From positions 434,001 through 498,000 of the forward strand of contig NZ_CP085193.1 in the NCBI RefSeq assembly GCF_024298965.1: a stretch of 64,000 nt of DNA, written 5' to 3'. The notes beneath the pieces were generated by a model. That model was not told the origin of the DNA. It ran no database searches and worked only from the letters and a program-made list of their open reading frames with translations. This document shows positions 32,816 to 42,600 of the stretch, one piece after another. The position numbers and the translations under genes were made by a program. This DNA is from Streptomyces rapamycinicus NRRL 5491 (lineage in GTDB: Bacteria > Actinomycetota > Actinomycetes > Streptomycetales > Streptomycetaceae). The first letter of the stretch is position 1, and each line of letters begins with the position of its first letter.

Positions 32816-33964
32816 ATGTCTTCGCACCGCCCCACCACCCCACTGCGCACCGCCGTGGTCGGCACCGGAGGCATCGCGCGCTCCAGCCATCTGCCCGCGC
32901 TGCGGACGCTGGCCGACGCGGGCGAGGTGGAGATCGTCGCCGCCGTCGACGTCGACATCCACGCGGTGCGGGCCTTCACCACCGGCGCCGGGATCCCGTA
33001 CGCCTCGACGGACCTCGACGCCACCCTGGCCGAACTGCGCCCGGACCTCGTGGTGCTGTGCACCCCGCCCGCCGTGCACCGCGGGCAGGCGGTGGCCGCG
33101 CTGCGGGCGGGCGCCTGGGTGTGGTGCGAGAAGCCGCCGTGTCCGTCCCTCGCCGACTTCGACGCGATCGAGGCCGCCGAGAAGGGCGGGGACGCGGGAC
33201 CGTACGCCTCGATCGTCTTCCAGCACCGCTTCGGCTCCGGCGCACGCCATGTGCGGCGGCTGCTGCGGGAGGGGGCGTTCGGCCGCCCGCTCCTCGCGCA
33301 CTGTCAGACGACCTGGTACCGGGACACCGCCTACTACTCCGTTGCGTGGCGCGGGCGGTGGGCGACCGAGGGCGGCGGCCCCGCCATGGGACACGGCATC
33401 CACCAGACGGATCTGCTGCTCGACCTGATGGGCCCCTGGAGCGAGGTGCGGGGGATGGCGGCGCGGCTCGTGCACGACGTGGAGACCGAGGACGTGTCCA
33501 CGGCGCAGGTGCGGTTCGCGAGCGGCGCCCTGGCCACCGTGGTCAACAGCGTGCTCAGCCCGGACGAGGTCAGCCGCATCCGCGTCGACTGCGAGCTCGC
33601 CACGATCGAGCTGACCCATCTGTACGGCTACCGCAACGCGGACTGGCACATCACCGCGGCCCCCGGCGTCCCCGAGGACACGGTGGCGGCCTGGCGCGAC
33701 TTCGGCACCGACGAGCCGAGCTCGCACCTGGCCCAACTCCGCGCCCTCGTGGCCGACGTCCAGGCGGGCCGGCGCCACGCCACCAGCGGCGCGGGCGGGC
33801 GTCGGACGCTCGAGTTCATCACCGCCCTGTACAAGTCCGCGTTCACCGGCACCCCGGTCCGCGCCGGGGAGATCGGCCCCGGCGACCCCTACTACACCGA
33901 GCTGCACGGCGGCGCCCCGGGCTGGGCCCCCGCCACCACCCACAAGGAAGGGGCCCCCGCATGA
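32816..33964 (+). CDS. Gfo/Idh/MocA-family oxidoreductase
   Basis: This is a 382-residue protein starting at ATG 32816 behind GAGAGGG. The N-terminal dinucleotide fold has VVGTGGIARSSHLPAL. The family EKP motif appears as WCEKPPCPSL, and the active-site His region is GHGIHQTDLLLDLMG. These enzymes oxidise or reduce sugars and inositols with NAD(P). Some also cleave glycosides by a redox route. It is the first gene of an operon with the ABC importer (stop-start overlap to the binding protein), so it likely processes the imported sugar or uronic acid. Confidence 0.9.
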   Translation: MSSHRPTTPLRTAVVGTGGIARSSHLPALRTLADAGEVEIVAAVDVDIHAVRAFTTGAGIPYASTDLDATLAELRPDLVVLCTPPAVHRGQAVAALRAGAWVWCEKPPCPSLADFDAIEAAEKGGDAGPYASIVFQHRFGSGARHVRRLLREGAFGRPLLAHCQTTWYRDTAYYSVAWRGRWATEGGGPAMGHGIHQTDLLLDLMGPWSEVRGMAARLVHDVETEDVSTAQVRFASGALATVVNSVLSPDEVSRIRVDCELATIELTHLYGYRNADWHITAAPGVPEDTVAAWRDFGTDEPSSHLAQLRALVADVQAGRRHATSGAGGRRTLEFITALYKSAFTGTPVRAGEIGPGDPYYTELHGGAPGWAPATTHKEGAPA

Positions 33965-35283
33965 CGCCAGCCCTGCACCCGAGCCGCCGGGCCGTCCTCG
34001 CCACGGCCGCCGCCGGCCTCAGTACGGCCCTGACCGCCACCCTCTCCGGCTGCTCCGCAGCGAGCGGCAGCACCTCGGGCGGCGTCACCCTCACGTTCTC
34101 CTGGTGGGGGAACGACGACCGTGCCGCGCGTACCGAGAAGGCGGTACGTCTCTTCGAGAAGGAGCACCCGGGCGTCAGCGTCCGCACCTCCAATGGCGAG
34201 TTCGGCGCCTATCTGCAGAAGCTGGCCACACAGGCGGCGGGTGGCGGAATACCCGACGTGGTCCAGCTCGACTACCGGCAGGTCTCCCAGTACGCGGGCG
34301 GCGAAGCGATCTTGCCGCTGGACGACATCATCAAGGCCGGGACGATCCGTACGTCCGAGATGGACAAGGGCCTGCTGCGCACCGGCACCTACAAGGGCGG
34401 GCAATACGCCCTTCTCATGGGTCGTGGCATCACCGGATACGCCTATGACTCCGCCGTCTACAAGAAGGCCGGGGTCCCCACGCCCGGGCCGAGTTGGACA
34501 TGGCAGGACTGGGCGGAGGCCAACAAGAGGATCGCCGCCCTGGGCCTGAAGTCCCCCGACGGACGCCCGTACACGGGCTCCAACGACGGCGGCGGCAACG
34601 AGGACGTCTTCGAGACCTGGCTGCGCGGCCGGGGCGGCAAGCTCTACGCCCATCAGACCGAACTCGGCTTCACCGAGGCCGACTTGACGGCCTTCTGGGC
34701 GTTCTGCGACGGGCTCCGCAAGGACGGCGCCATCGCTGAGGCCAGGGACACCGTGCAGGCCAAGAGCACCGAGACCAGCCCCATCGGCCGCGGCCTCGCG
34801 GCCGCCGACTTCACCTGGGACGCGCCGTTCCCCGGGTACACGGGCCTGCTCGGCAAGGACATCCACTTCGCGCCCGTGCCCACGACCGGCGGCCACCAGG
34901 GCGCGTACTTCAAGCCGAGCATGCTCCTCGGCATCGGTGCGAACAGCGAGCACCCCGAGGAGGCGGCCCAGTTGATCGACTTCCTCCTCAACGACCCACG
35001 GGCGGGCGACATCCTCGGCTTCTCCCGCTCCACCCCGCCCAACCGGAAGATCGCCGCCCGGGTCGCCAAGACGCTCCAGGGACCGGAGCGGGAGATCTAC
35101 GACTACGCGCAGACGATGGAGAAGTACGGCCTGGACGACCCCCCGACCGCACCGCCGCCCGGCGACCTCGCGATCCAGACGGCGTTCAAACGGGGCTACC
35201 AACGCGTGATGTACGGCATGGCCACCCCGCGGCAGGCGGCGCGCGAACTCATCGACGAGGCGAACCGGGAGCTGAGGTCATGA
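33961..35283 (+). CDS. Sugar ABC transporter substrate-binding lipoprotein
   Basis: This is a 440-residue protein. ATG 33961 overlaps the previous stop. RRAVLATAAAGLSTALTATL then LSGC is a Tat-like leader with a lipobox. The mature protein follows the MalE/family-1 pattern (TFSWWGNDDRAARTEKAVRL, GIPDVVQLDYRQVSQY, then SMLLGIGANSEHPEEAAQL). It captures an oligosaccharide for the two permeases encoded next, with ATGA overlap to the first. Confidence 0.93.
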   Translation: MTPALHPSRRAVLATAAAGLSTALTATLSGCSAASGSTSGGVTLTFSWWGNDDRAARTEKAVRLFEKEHPGVSVRTSNGEFGAYLQKLATQAAGGGIPDVVQLDYRQVSQYAGGEAILPLDDIIKAGTIRTSEMDKGLLRTGTYKGGQYALLMGRGITGYAYDSAVYKKAGVPTPGPSWTWQDWAEANKRIAALGLKSPDGRPYTGSNDGGGNEDVFETWLRGRGGKLYAHQTELGFTEADLTAFWAFCDGLRKDGAIAEARDTVQAKSTETSPIGRGLAAADFTWDAPFPGYTGLLGKDIHFAPVPTTGGHQGAYFKPSMLLGIGANSEHPEEAAQLIDFLLNDPRAGDILGFSRSTPPNRKIAARVAKTLQGPEREIYDYAQTMEKYGLDDPPTAPPPGDLAIQTAFKRGYQRVMYGMATPRQAARELIDEANRELRS

Positions 35284-36251
35284 GCACGGTGTCGACGACG
35301 AGGGCGCCCGCACGCGTCGAGCGCACGACGGATCCGCGCCCGCGGAGGAGCAAGCGGCGCCAGGTCCGCGAACGGCAGTGGCCCGCCTATGTGTTCCTCT
35401 CCCCGTGGATGATCGGCGCGGTCGTGCTGACCCTGGTGCCGATGGCCGTGTCGCTGTACCTGTCGTTCACGGACTACAACCTGTTCGACCCGCCGCACTG
35501 GGTGGGCCTGCGCAACTACCAGGAGATGCTGTTCGAGGATCCGCGCTACTGGCGGTCGGTCGGCACCACACTGCTGTACGTCGTCGTGGCCGTCCCGCTG
35601 AAGCTGGGCCTCGCTCTCGGCGTGGCGATGCTTCTGAAGAACCTCGGCCGGGGCCGGGGCTTCTACCGCTCCGCGTTCTACGCGCCGTCGCTGCTCGGGG
35701 CGAGCATGTCCATCGCCCTGGTGTGGAAGGCGCTGTTCAACGACGGCGGCACGGTCCCCGACGTCCTGGACGCGGTCGGCATCCACACCGGCGGCTGGGT
35801 CGGCAACCCCGATCTCGCGGTGTACGGGGTCGTGCTGCTGACGGTCTGGCAGTTCGGCGCACCCATGGTGATCTTCCTCGCGGGCCTCCAGCAGATCTCG
35901 CCCGACCTCTACGAGGCCGCGGCGCTCGACGGCGCGGGCCGCTGGCGGCAGTTCGTGTCCATCACCGTGCCGATGCTGTCCCCGGTGGTCTTCTTCAACC
36001 TGGTCCTCGAGGTCATCAACTCGTTCCAGGTCTTCACCCCGGCCTTCGCGATCAGCGGCGGCGACGGCGGACCCGCCGACTCCACCATGTTCTACACGCT
36101 CTACCTGTACGAGCGCGGCTTCACGGCCTCGCACATGGGCTACGCGGCGGCGATGGCCTGGCTGTTGCTCATCGCCATCGGCGTGATCACCCTGATCCTG
36201 TTCCGGACCTCCCGGTCCTGGGTCTTCTACGCGGACGAGGAGGGACGATGA
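35280..36251 (+). CDS. Sugar ABC transporter permease, MalF type
   Basis: This is a 323-residue protein. ATG 35280 overlaps the binding-protein stop. After a basic cytoplasmic leader of about 40 residues come six helices (starting WPAYVFLSPWMIGAVVLTLV) and the EAA loop DLYEAAALDGAGRWRQFVSI. It is typical of carbohydrate importers of the CUT1 type. Confidence 0.94.
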   Translation: MSTVSTTRAPARVERTTDPRPRRSKRRQVRERQWPAYVFLSPWMIGAVVLTLVPMAVSLYLSFTDYNLFDPPHWVGLRNYQEMLFEDPRYWRSVGTTLLYVVVAVPLKLGLALGVAMLLKNLGRGRGFYRSAFYAPSLLGASMSIALVWKALFNDGGTVPDVLDAVGIHTGGWVGNPDLAVYGVVLLTVWQFGAPMVIFLAGLQQISPDLYEAAALDGAGRWRQFVSITVPMLSPVVFFNLVLEVINSFQVFTPAFAISGGDGGPADSTMFYTLYLYERGFTASHMGYAAAMAWLLLIAIGVITLILFRTSRSWVFYADEEGR

Positions 36252-37084
36252 ACATCGCCACGAAGCGGTGGCTGCCGCACACCGTCGCGGCCGTGTGCCT
36301 GCTGGTCCTGCTGTACCCGCTGGCCTGGCTGCTGGCCACCTCGCTGAAGCCGGCCGACGAGGTGGTGACGAGCCTGGACCTGCTGCCCAGCCACCTGGAG
36401 TGGTCGAACTACACGACCGCCCTGGACGGGGTCTCCGGCGTCACCGTCTCCCGCCTGCTCGGCAACACCCTGCTGATCGCTGGGGGCGCCGTGCTCGGCA
36501 ACGTCCTGTCCTGCTCGCTGGCCGCCTACGCCTTCGCCCGGCTGCGCTTCCGCATGAGCAAGGTGATGTTCGCCTTCATGGTGGCGACGCTGATGCTGCC
36601 GCACCACGTCGTGCTGATCCCGCAGTACATCATCTTCAACCGCCTCGGCCTGGTGGACAGTTTCTGGCCGCTGATCCTGCCGAAGTTCCTGGCCACCGAG
36701 GCGTTCTTCGTCTTCCTCATCGTCCAGTTCATGCGCGGGCTGCCGCGCGAGCTGGAGGAGTCCGCGCGGATCGACGGCTGCGGTCCCTTCCGCGCGTATT
36801 GGTCGATCACACTGCCGCTGGCCCGGCCCGCGCTGATCACCACGGCCATCTTCACGTTCATCTGGACGTGGAACGACTTCTTCACCCAGATGATCTATCT
36901 CTTCGCGCCGGAGAAGTTCACCATCACGCTCGCCCTGCGCAGCTTCGTCGACCAGTCCAGCACCTCCGCGTACGGGCCCATGTTCGCCATGTCGGTGATC
37001 TCGGTGCTGCCGATCGTGCTGTTCTTCCTGGTCTTCCAGCGCTACCTGGTGCAGGGCATGGCCACGTCCGGACTGAAGGGGTGA
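36248..37084 (+). CDS. Sugar ABC transporter permease, MalG type
   Basis: This is a 278-residue protein. ATG 36248 overlaps the MalF-type stop. Six helices and the EAA loop RELEESARIDGCGPFRAYWSI match MalG. No ATPase gene follows in this operon. In Streptomyces one shared ATPase (MsiK) energises many CUT1 importers, and that is the likely solution here. Confidence 0.94.
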   Translation: MNIATKRWLPHTVAAVCLLVLLYPLAWLLATSLKPADEVVTSLDLLPSHLEWSNYTTALDGVSGVTVSRLLGNTLLIAGGAVLGNVLSCSLAAYAFARLRFRMSKVMFAFMVATLMLPHHVVLIPQYIIFNRLGLVDSFWPLILPKFLATEAFFVFLIVQFMRGLPRELEESARIDGCGPFRAYWSITLPLARPALITTAIFTFIWTWNDFFTQMIYLFAPEKFTITLALRSFVDQSSTSAYGPMFAMSVISVLPIVLFFLVFQRYLVQGMATSGLKG

Positions 37085-37092
37085 GGTACACC

Positions 37093-37707
37093 ATGGCCCA
37101 TGCACCGATCGCGCCCCGGCGCGAGCGCCGGGAACCGGGAGAGGTCTTCGGCTCCGGCTTCAGCCTCTTCGCGGACATGCTGCTCGTCGGTCTGCTCACC
37201 AGCGCCGCCTGCCTGCCGGTCGTCACGGCCCCGGCCGCGTTCGCCGCCGCGTCCGCGACGCTCCGGCAGGCCGCGGACAACCGCGTCCAGGTCAGGACGG
37301 GTACGTACGGCGCTCACCTGCGTGCCCGCCTGTCCGCGCGGTCGGCGGCCCTCGGTCTGGTGCCGCCGCTGCTCGCGGTGGTCGTGCTGATCGATGCCGC
37401 GCTGATGCGCGCCGCGCTGCCCGGAGCGGCCGTCATGGCGCCCGCCCTCGCGCTGCTCGTCCTGGGCGCCACGGTCGTGGCGCTGCGGGCGACCGCGATC
37501 GAGGCACCGCACCCCCTGTCCGCACGCGAGGCGCTGCTCCGCTCGGCCGCGGACCCGCTCGGCAGTCTCCTCCTGGCCGGTGCCGTGCTCCTCGGCGCGC
37601 TCCTGGCCTGGTCGATTCCGCTGCTGATCCCGCTGCTGCCGGGCCCGCTGGCGTTCGCCGCCACGGTCGTGGACCTCCGCTCCCCAGCGGACGCCCTGGA
37701 GAGCTGA
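37093..37707 (+). CDS. YesL/DUF624-like membrane protein
   Basis: This is a 204-residue protein starting at ATG 37093. The first helix region LFADMLLVGLLTSAACLPVV followed by TAPAAFAAASATLRQ is the DUF624 (YesL) pattern, and four to five more hydrophobic helices follow. YesL-type genes accompany CUT1 sugar importers in many Gram-positive bacteria, and their role is not established. It lies eight bases past the MalG-type stop, in the same operon. Confidence 0.8.
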   Translation: MAHAPIAPRRERREPGEVFGSGFSLFADMLLVGLLTSAACLPVVTAPAAFAAASATLRQAADNRVQVRTGTYGAHLRARLSARSAALGLVPPLLAVVVLIDAALMRAALPGAAVMAPALALLVLGATVVALRATAIEAPHPLSAREALLRSAADPLGSLLLAGAVLLGALLAWSIPLLIPLLPGPLAFAATVVDLRSPADALES

Positions 37708-37716
37708 ACCGCGGCG

Positions 37717-37790
37717 CGCCACCTTCCCACCGCCCACCTTCCCACCGCCCGCCTACGCACCGCTCGCCCACGCGCCCCTCGCCTACGCAT
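37717..37790. repeat. Five degenerate 15-base tandem repeats
   Basis: Units of about 15 bases follow one another: CGCCACCTTCCCAC, CGCCCACCTTCCCAC, CGCCCGCCTACGCAC, CGCTCGCCCACGCGC, CCCTCGCCTACGCAT. They fill nearly the whole gap between the YesL-like and GH2 genes. No function is evident; copy number could vary between strains. Confidence 0.7.
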
Positions 37791-37810
37791 CACACCACCG
37801 GAGTTCACGC

Positions 37811-39607
37811 ATGTCCTACCCGCACCTGGACGCCGCAGGTCATCCGAGGCCGCAACTGGTCCGCGATCCCGACTGGCGCGACCTCGGCGGTCCATGGCGG
37901 TTCGCCCACGACGACGAGGACCGCGGCCGCGCCGACCGGTGGATGGACCCGGCGGCCTCCGCACCGTTCACCGGCACCGTCACCGTGCCCTATCCGCCCG
38001 AGTCCGCGGCCTCGGGTGTGGCGGACACCGGCTTCCACCCCGTGCTCTGGTACCGGCGCACGATCGACGTGCCCCGGCCGGCCGCCGGGCGGCGGCTCCT
38101 GCTGCACTTCGGTGCGGTCGACCACCGGGCCGAGGTCTGGCTGAACGGCCGCCCGGTGGGACGGCACGAGGGCGGGCACACCGGCTTCACCTGCGATCTG
38201 ACCGACGCCGTCGGCCGGGACGGCGAGCAGACGATCGTCGTCCGCGCCGAGGACCAGCCGCTCGACGCCGCGCAGCCCCGCGGCAAGCAGGACTGGCGCC
38301 GGGATCCGCATGTCATCTGGTACCACCGCACCTCCGGGATCTGGCAGCCGGTGTGGCTGGAAGAGGTCCCGGCCGAGCACATCACGCTCCTGCACTGGAC
38401 CCCCGAGGTCGTCCACGCCCGCGTCCGCTGCCGGCTGCGGCTGGCCCGCTGGCCGCGACGGCCCCGCACCGTGACGGTCCGTCTCACGCGGGGCGAGCGG
38501 GTGCTCGCCGAGCAGCGGACGCTGCTCGAGAGCCAGGAGACGGAGTTCGACGTCGCGGTGCCCGCCCTGCGCCACGGGCAGGATCTCGACGATCTGCTCT
38601 GGAGTCCGGAGCGACCCCAACTTGTCGACGCGGTCGTGGAGTTGCGCGACGCGGCCGATGACACACCGGTCGACCGCGCGGCGTCCTACCTCGGTCTGCG
38701 CGACATCGGCTGGGACGACGGCCTCTTCCTCCTCAACCACAAGCCGTACTTCCTCCGGTTCGCGCTCCAGCAGGGCTACTGGCCCGCTTCGCACCTGTCG
38801 GCCTCGGCCGGCGAATTGCGCCGCGACGTCGAACTGGCGAAGGAGACCGGCCTCAACGGGCTGCGCGTCCACCAGAAGATCGAGGATCCGCGCTTCCTGT
38901 ACTGGGCCGACCGGCTCGGGCTGCTGCTGTGGGAGGAGATGCCGTCGGCGTACGCGTTCGGCGCGCTGACCGTGGAGCGCGTGGTCGCCGAGTGGACCGA
39001 AGCCGTCTCCCGCGACCTCAGCCACCCCTCGATCGTCGCCTGGGTCCCGATCAACGAGTCCTGGTCCGTGCCGAACCCGGCGCTCGTCCCCGCACAGCGC
39101 CACTTCATGGACGCCCTCTACCACCTGACCAAGGCCCTGGATCCCTCGCGGCCGGCCGTCTCCAACGACGGCTGGGAGATCTCCGCCGCGGACATCTGGG
39201 GCGTGCACGACTACACCCAGCACGGGGACGTACTGCGCGAGCGCTACGGCCATGCCTCGCTGCGGCGGGGCGAGATCGCCGAGCAGTGGCCCGGGGCCAA
39301 ACGCCTGACCCTGGAGGGCGTCCGCCACCAGGGGCAGCCCGTCGTCCTCAGCGAGTTCGGCGGCGCGACCTTCGAACCGGCGGAGGGCGCCGAGTGGTTC
39401 GGCTACGACACCGTCGCCACGAAGGAGGACTTCGCCGAACGCCTCGCCGGCCTGGTGGCCGCCGCGGTGGACTCCGGGCTCGCGGGCTTCTGCTACACCC
39501 AGTTCACCGACACGGAACAGGAGACCAACGGCCTGCTCACACCGGACCGCCGGCCGAAGATCCCCCTGACCGAACTGCGCGAAATTCTCACCCGAACCCG
39601 GGTATAG
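37811..39607 (+). CDS. Glycoside hydrolase family 2 protein, cytoplasmic
   Basis: This is a 598-residue protein from ATG 37811. A jelly-roll sugar-binding domain comes first (VLWYRRTIDVPRPA, AEVWLNGRPVGRHEGGHTGF), then an immunoglobulin-like domain, then the TIM barrel. Catalytic residues can be assigned by motif: acid/base E416 in VPINESWS and nucleophile E515 in VVLSEFGG. It lacks a signal peptide, so it acts on imported oligosaccharides. GH2 includes beta-glucuronidase, beta-galactosidase and beta-mannosidase, and the specificity cannot be read. It belongs to the LacI-controlled locus. Confidence 0.9.
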   Translation: MSYPHLDAAGHPRPQLVRDPDWRDLGGPWRFAHDDEDRGRADRWMDPAASAPFTGTVTVPYPPESAASGVADTGFHPVLWYRRTIDVPRPAAGRRLLLHFGAVDHRAEVWLNGRPVGRHEGGHTGFTCDLTDAVGRDGEQTIVVRAEDQPLDAAQPRGKQDWRRDPHVIWYHRTSGIWQPVWLEEVPAEHITLLHWTPEVVHARVRCRLRLARWPRRPRTVTVRLTRGERVLAEQRTLLESQETEFDVAVPALRHGQDLDDLLWSPERPQLVDAVVELRDAADDTPVDRAASYLGLRDIGWDDGLFLLNHKPYFLRFALQQGYWPASHLSASAGELRRDVELAKETGLNGLRVHQKIEDPRFLYWADRLGLLLWEEMPSAYAFGALTVERVVAEWTEAVSRDLSHPSIVAWVPINESWSVPNPALVPAQRHFMDALYHLTKALDPSRPAVSNDGWEISAADIWGVHDYTQHGDVLRERYGHASLRRGEIAEQWPGAKRLTLEGVRHQGQPVVLSEFGGATFEPAEGAEWFGYDTVATKEDFAERLAGLVAAAVDSGLAGFCYTQFTDTEQETNGLLTPDRRPKIPLTELREILTRTRV

Positions 39608-39640
39608 CGTGTCTCGTTCTTCCGCAGAGGAGAAACCGCA

Positions 39641-42600
39641 ATGGCGCGATCCGAGTACGAGTACAGTCGCCGCCGCGTGCTCCAGGCATCCGCTCTCGCC
39701 TTCGCCACGGTGCTGAGCCCATGGAGCACGGCAGCCAGCTCCGCCGCGTCGGCAGGCATCCCCGATGAGGACGGCTACGACCTATGGCTGCGCTACCGCC
39801 CCACTACCGATCCCCGGCGGCTCGAGGAATACCGGAAGGCCCTGGCCGGTCTGGCACGTCAGGGCGAGGGCGACGTCATGGGGAACGCCGAGTTCGAGCT
39901 GCGGCGGGCCGTCGAGGGCTGCACCGGCAGCGCACCGGCCCGGGTTCCCGCCGATCGGGCCTCGGTTGTCATCGGCACGGTGGACGAGTCACCGGTCGTA
40001 CGATCCCAGGTGAGTCCCGACCGGCTGGCCAGGATCGGTGGGCAGGGGTTCGTGATCGAGATGACGGGCGCGCCGGGCCGTCGGCGACGGCTGGTCATCG
40101 GGGCCCGCAGCGATCGGGGCGTGCTGGCCGGGGTCTTCCATCTCATCCGTCTGCTGCGGCTCGAGCGTCCACTGCACAGGCTGTCCGTCCTGCAGAAGCC
40201 GCACACCGCGCTGCGCATGATGAATCACTGGGACAACTTCGACGGGTCGATCGAGCGTGGCTACGCGGGCACTTCGATCTTCGAGTGGAACAAGCTGCCG
40301 GACATCTCCGACCGGGTCGTCGACTATGCGCGGTCCATGGCGTCGATCGGCATCAACGCTTCGGTGCTCAACAACGTGAACGCCAGTGCCGACTTCATCA
40401 CCAGCGGGATGCTGACCAGACTCAGACCCCTGGCGGCACTTCTCCACTCGTGGGGGATCTCGACCTGGCTGTCCGTCAACTACGCCAGCCCGATGATCCT
40501 TACCGCGGACGACGCCGATCCGGTCACGACGGCCGATCCCGCCGATCGACGGGTACAGCGGTGGTGGCGGGACAAGAGCGCCGAGATCTTCAAGAGCCTG
40601 CCCGGCTTCGGTGGGTTCCTGGTGAAGGCGAACTCGGAGGGGCAGCCGGGCCCGCTCGACTACGGGCGCACCCATGCCGAGGGCGCGAACATGCTGGCCC
40701 GCGCGGTCGCACCGCACGACGGGCAGATCGTCTGGCGCAGCTTCGTCCACGAGGACTTCGGCGACTGGGCGGAGTACCAGTACCGGGTGTTCGCCCCGCT
40801 GGACGGCAGGTTCGACGACAACGTCATCCTGCAGACCAAGTACGGACCGATCGACTTCCAGATCCGCGAGCCCGTACACCCCCTGTTCGGCACGATGCGC
40901 CACACGAACCAGATGCTGGAACTCCAGCTCACGCAGGAGTACACGGGCCACGAGATCCACACCACCTATCTGGCTCCGCTGTGGCGGGAGGTGCTGACCT
41001 TCCCGACGCGGGGGCCCGGCACCGGGCCGACCGTCGCCGACATCCTCTCGGACGGCGATGGCCGAGCGCCGCGGGCGGGCATCGCCGGGGTCAGCAACTT
41101 CGGCAACGCCCGTGATTGGACCGGCCATCTGCTGGGAGCGGCGAACACCTACGCCTTCGGCAGGATGTGCTGGAACCCGGACGCCGATCCCCGGGACCTG
41201 GCCGCGGAGTGGGCCGCGCAGACCTTCGGCACCGACCGCGCGGTGACCGAGGTGGTGGCCGACATCCTGACGCACTCGGGCCGGACGTACGAGGACTACA
41301 CCTCGCCACTGGGGATGGGCTACCTCACCGACCCCGGCGGCGACCATCTCGACCCGAGTCCGCTGGGCACCCTCTTCCAGTCGCACCACTCCACGGCCGA
41401 GGGCACCGGCTTCGACCGCACCGAGGCGACCGGCAGCGGCTTCACCGGGCTCTACCCACGGCCGTGGCAGAAGCGCTACGAGTCCACGGCGACCTGCCCC
41501 GACGACCTGCTGCTGTTCATGCACTGGGTGCCGTACGACCATCGGCTGCGCTCCGGCAAGACGGTCATCCAGCACATCTACGACACGCACTTCACCGGGG
41601 TCGACCGCGTCGACCGGTTCCTCGCCGAGTGGCGCGAGGTGTCCGGGGACGTCGACCGGAAGCGCCACGCCGCCATCGAGGCGGGCTTCGAGGCCCAGCG
41701 GAAGCACGCGACGTTCTGGCGTGACACGGTGGTCGGATTCTTCTTCGACAAGAGCCGCGTCGTCGACGCGCAGCGGGAATGGCTGCAAGTGGCGCTGAAC
41801 GGCTCGCGGGTGCTGCTCGGCGGCCGGCCGAACCTCTTGCCGGTCACCGTCACCAATGCCTCGGCACGGGCCCGTGACATCACCGTAGCGCTGCGGCCGC
41901 CGTCGGCGTACTGGCACACCGGGCCCGCCGAACGGTCCGCGGCAGGCGCCGCGACCGCGGAGTTCGAGCTGCCGGTCACACCGCCCTTGGCGGGCACCGT
42001 CGCCGCCCTGGACCTGGACGTGGCGCCGAAGCTCACCCGGCTCGACGGCCGGCCGCCGTCCCTGGTCGTCGCCCCCGATGGCAGGCGCTGCCTGGTGGCG
42101 CTCAACGCCGGTCCGCGGAACGGGACTTCGGCGCCCGGCTACGACGCGCTGACCCCTGATTCGGCCTGGTCCGCGTCGGTGGGCCACGGCTGGGTCGGCC
42201 CCGCCCCGTCGGCCAGGGACCGCGGTGGCGAGCCCCTGTTGCGCGACCATCTCTGGCACAACTCGTCCCGGGTACTGCGCGTCGCCCTGCCGGCCGGCAA
42301 GCACACCGGGTACGTGCTGGTCGGTGACACCGGCGCCACGGCCTCGCCGACCCGGGTCTCGGTGGACGGCGCCACCGTCGCCACCAGTCCGAAGCAGCCC
42401 AGCGGAACCTTCACCTGGCTGGAGCTCCCCCTCGACGGAGGTGCCACCGGCCGCACCACGGACATCACGTTCACGGGGGTGGGCGGCCCCTGGCGGCTGT
42501 CCGCGTTCGCCATCACGGATCCGGCCGCCCCGGCACCGTCCCTGGTGGTGCTGAGGACGGCGGCGGATCCGGTGTGGTGGACGGGCCGGGCCAACCCGGT

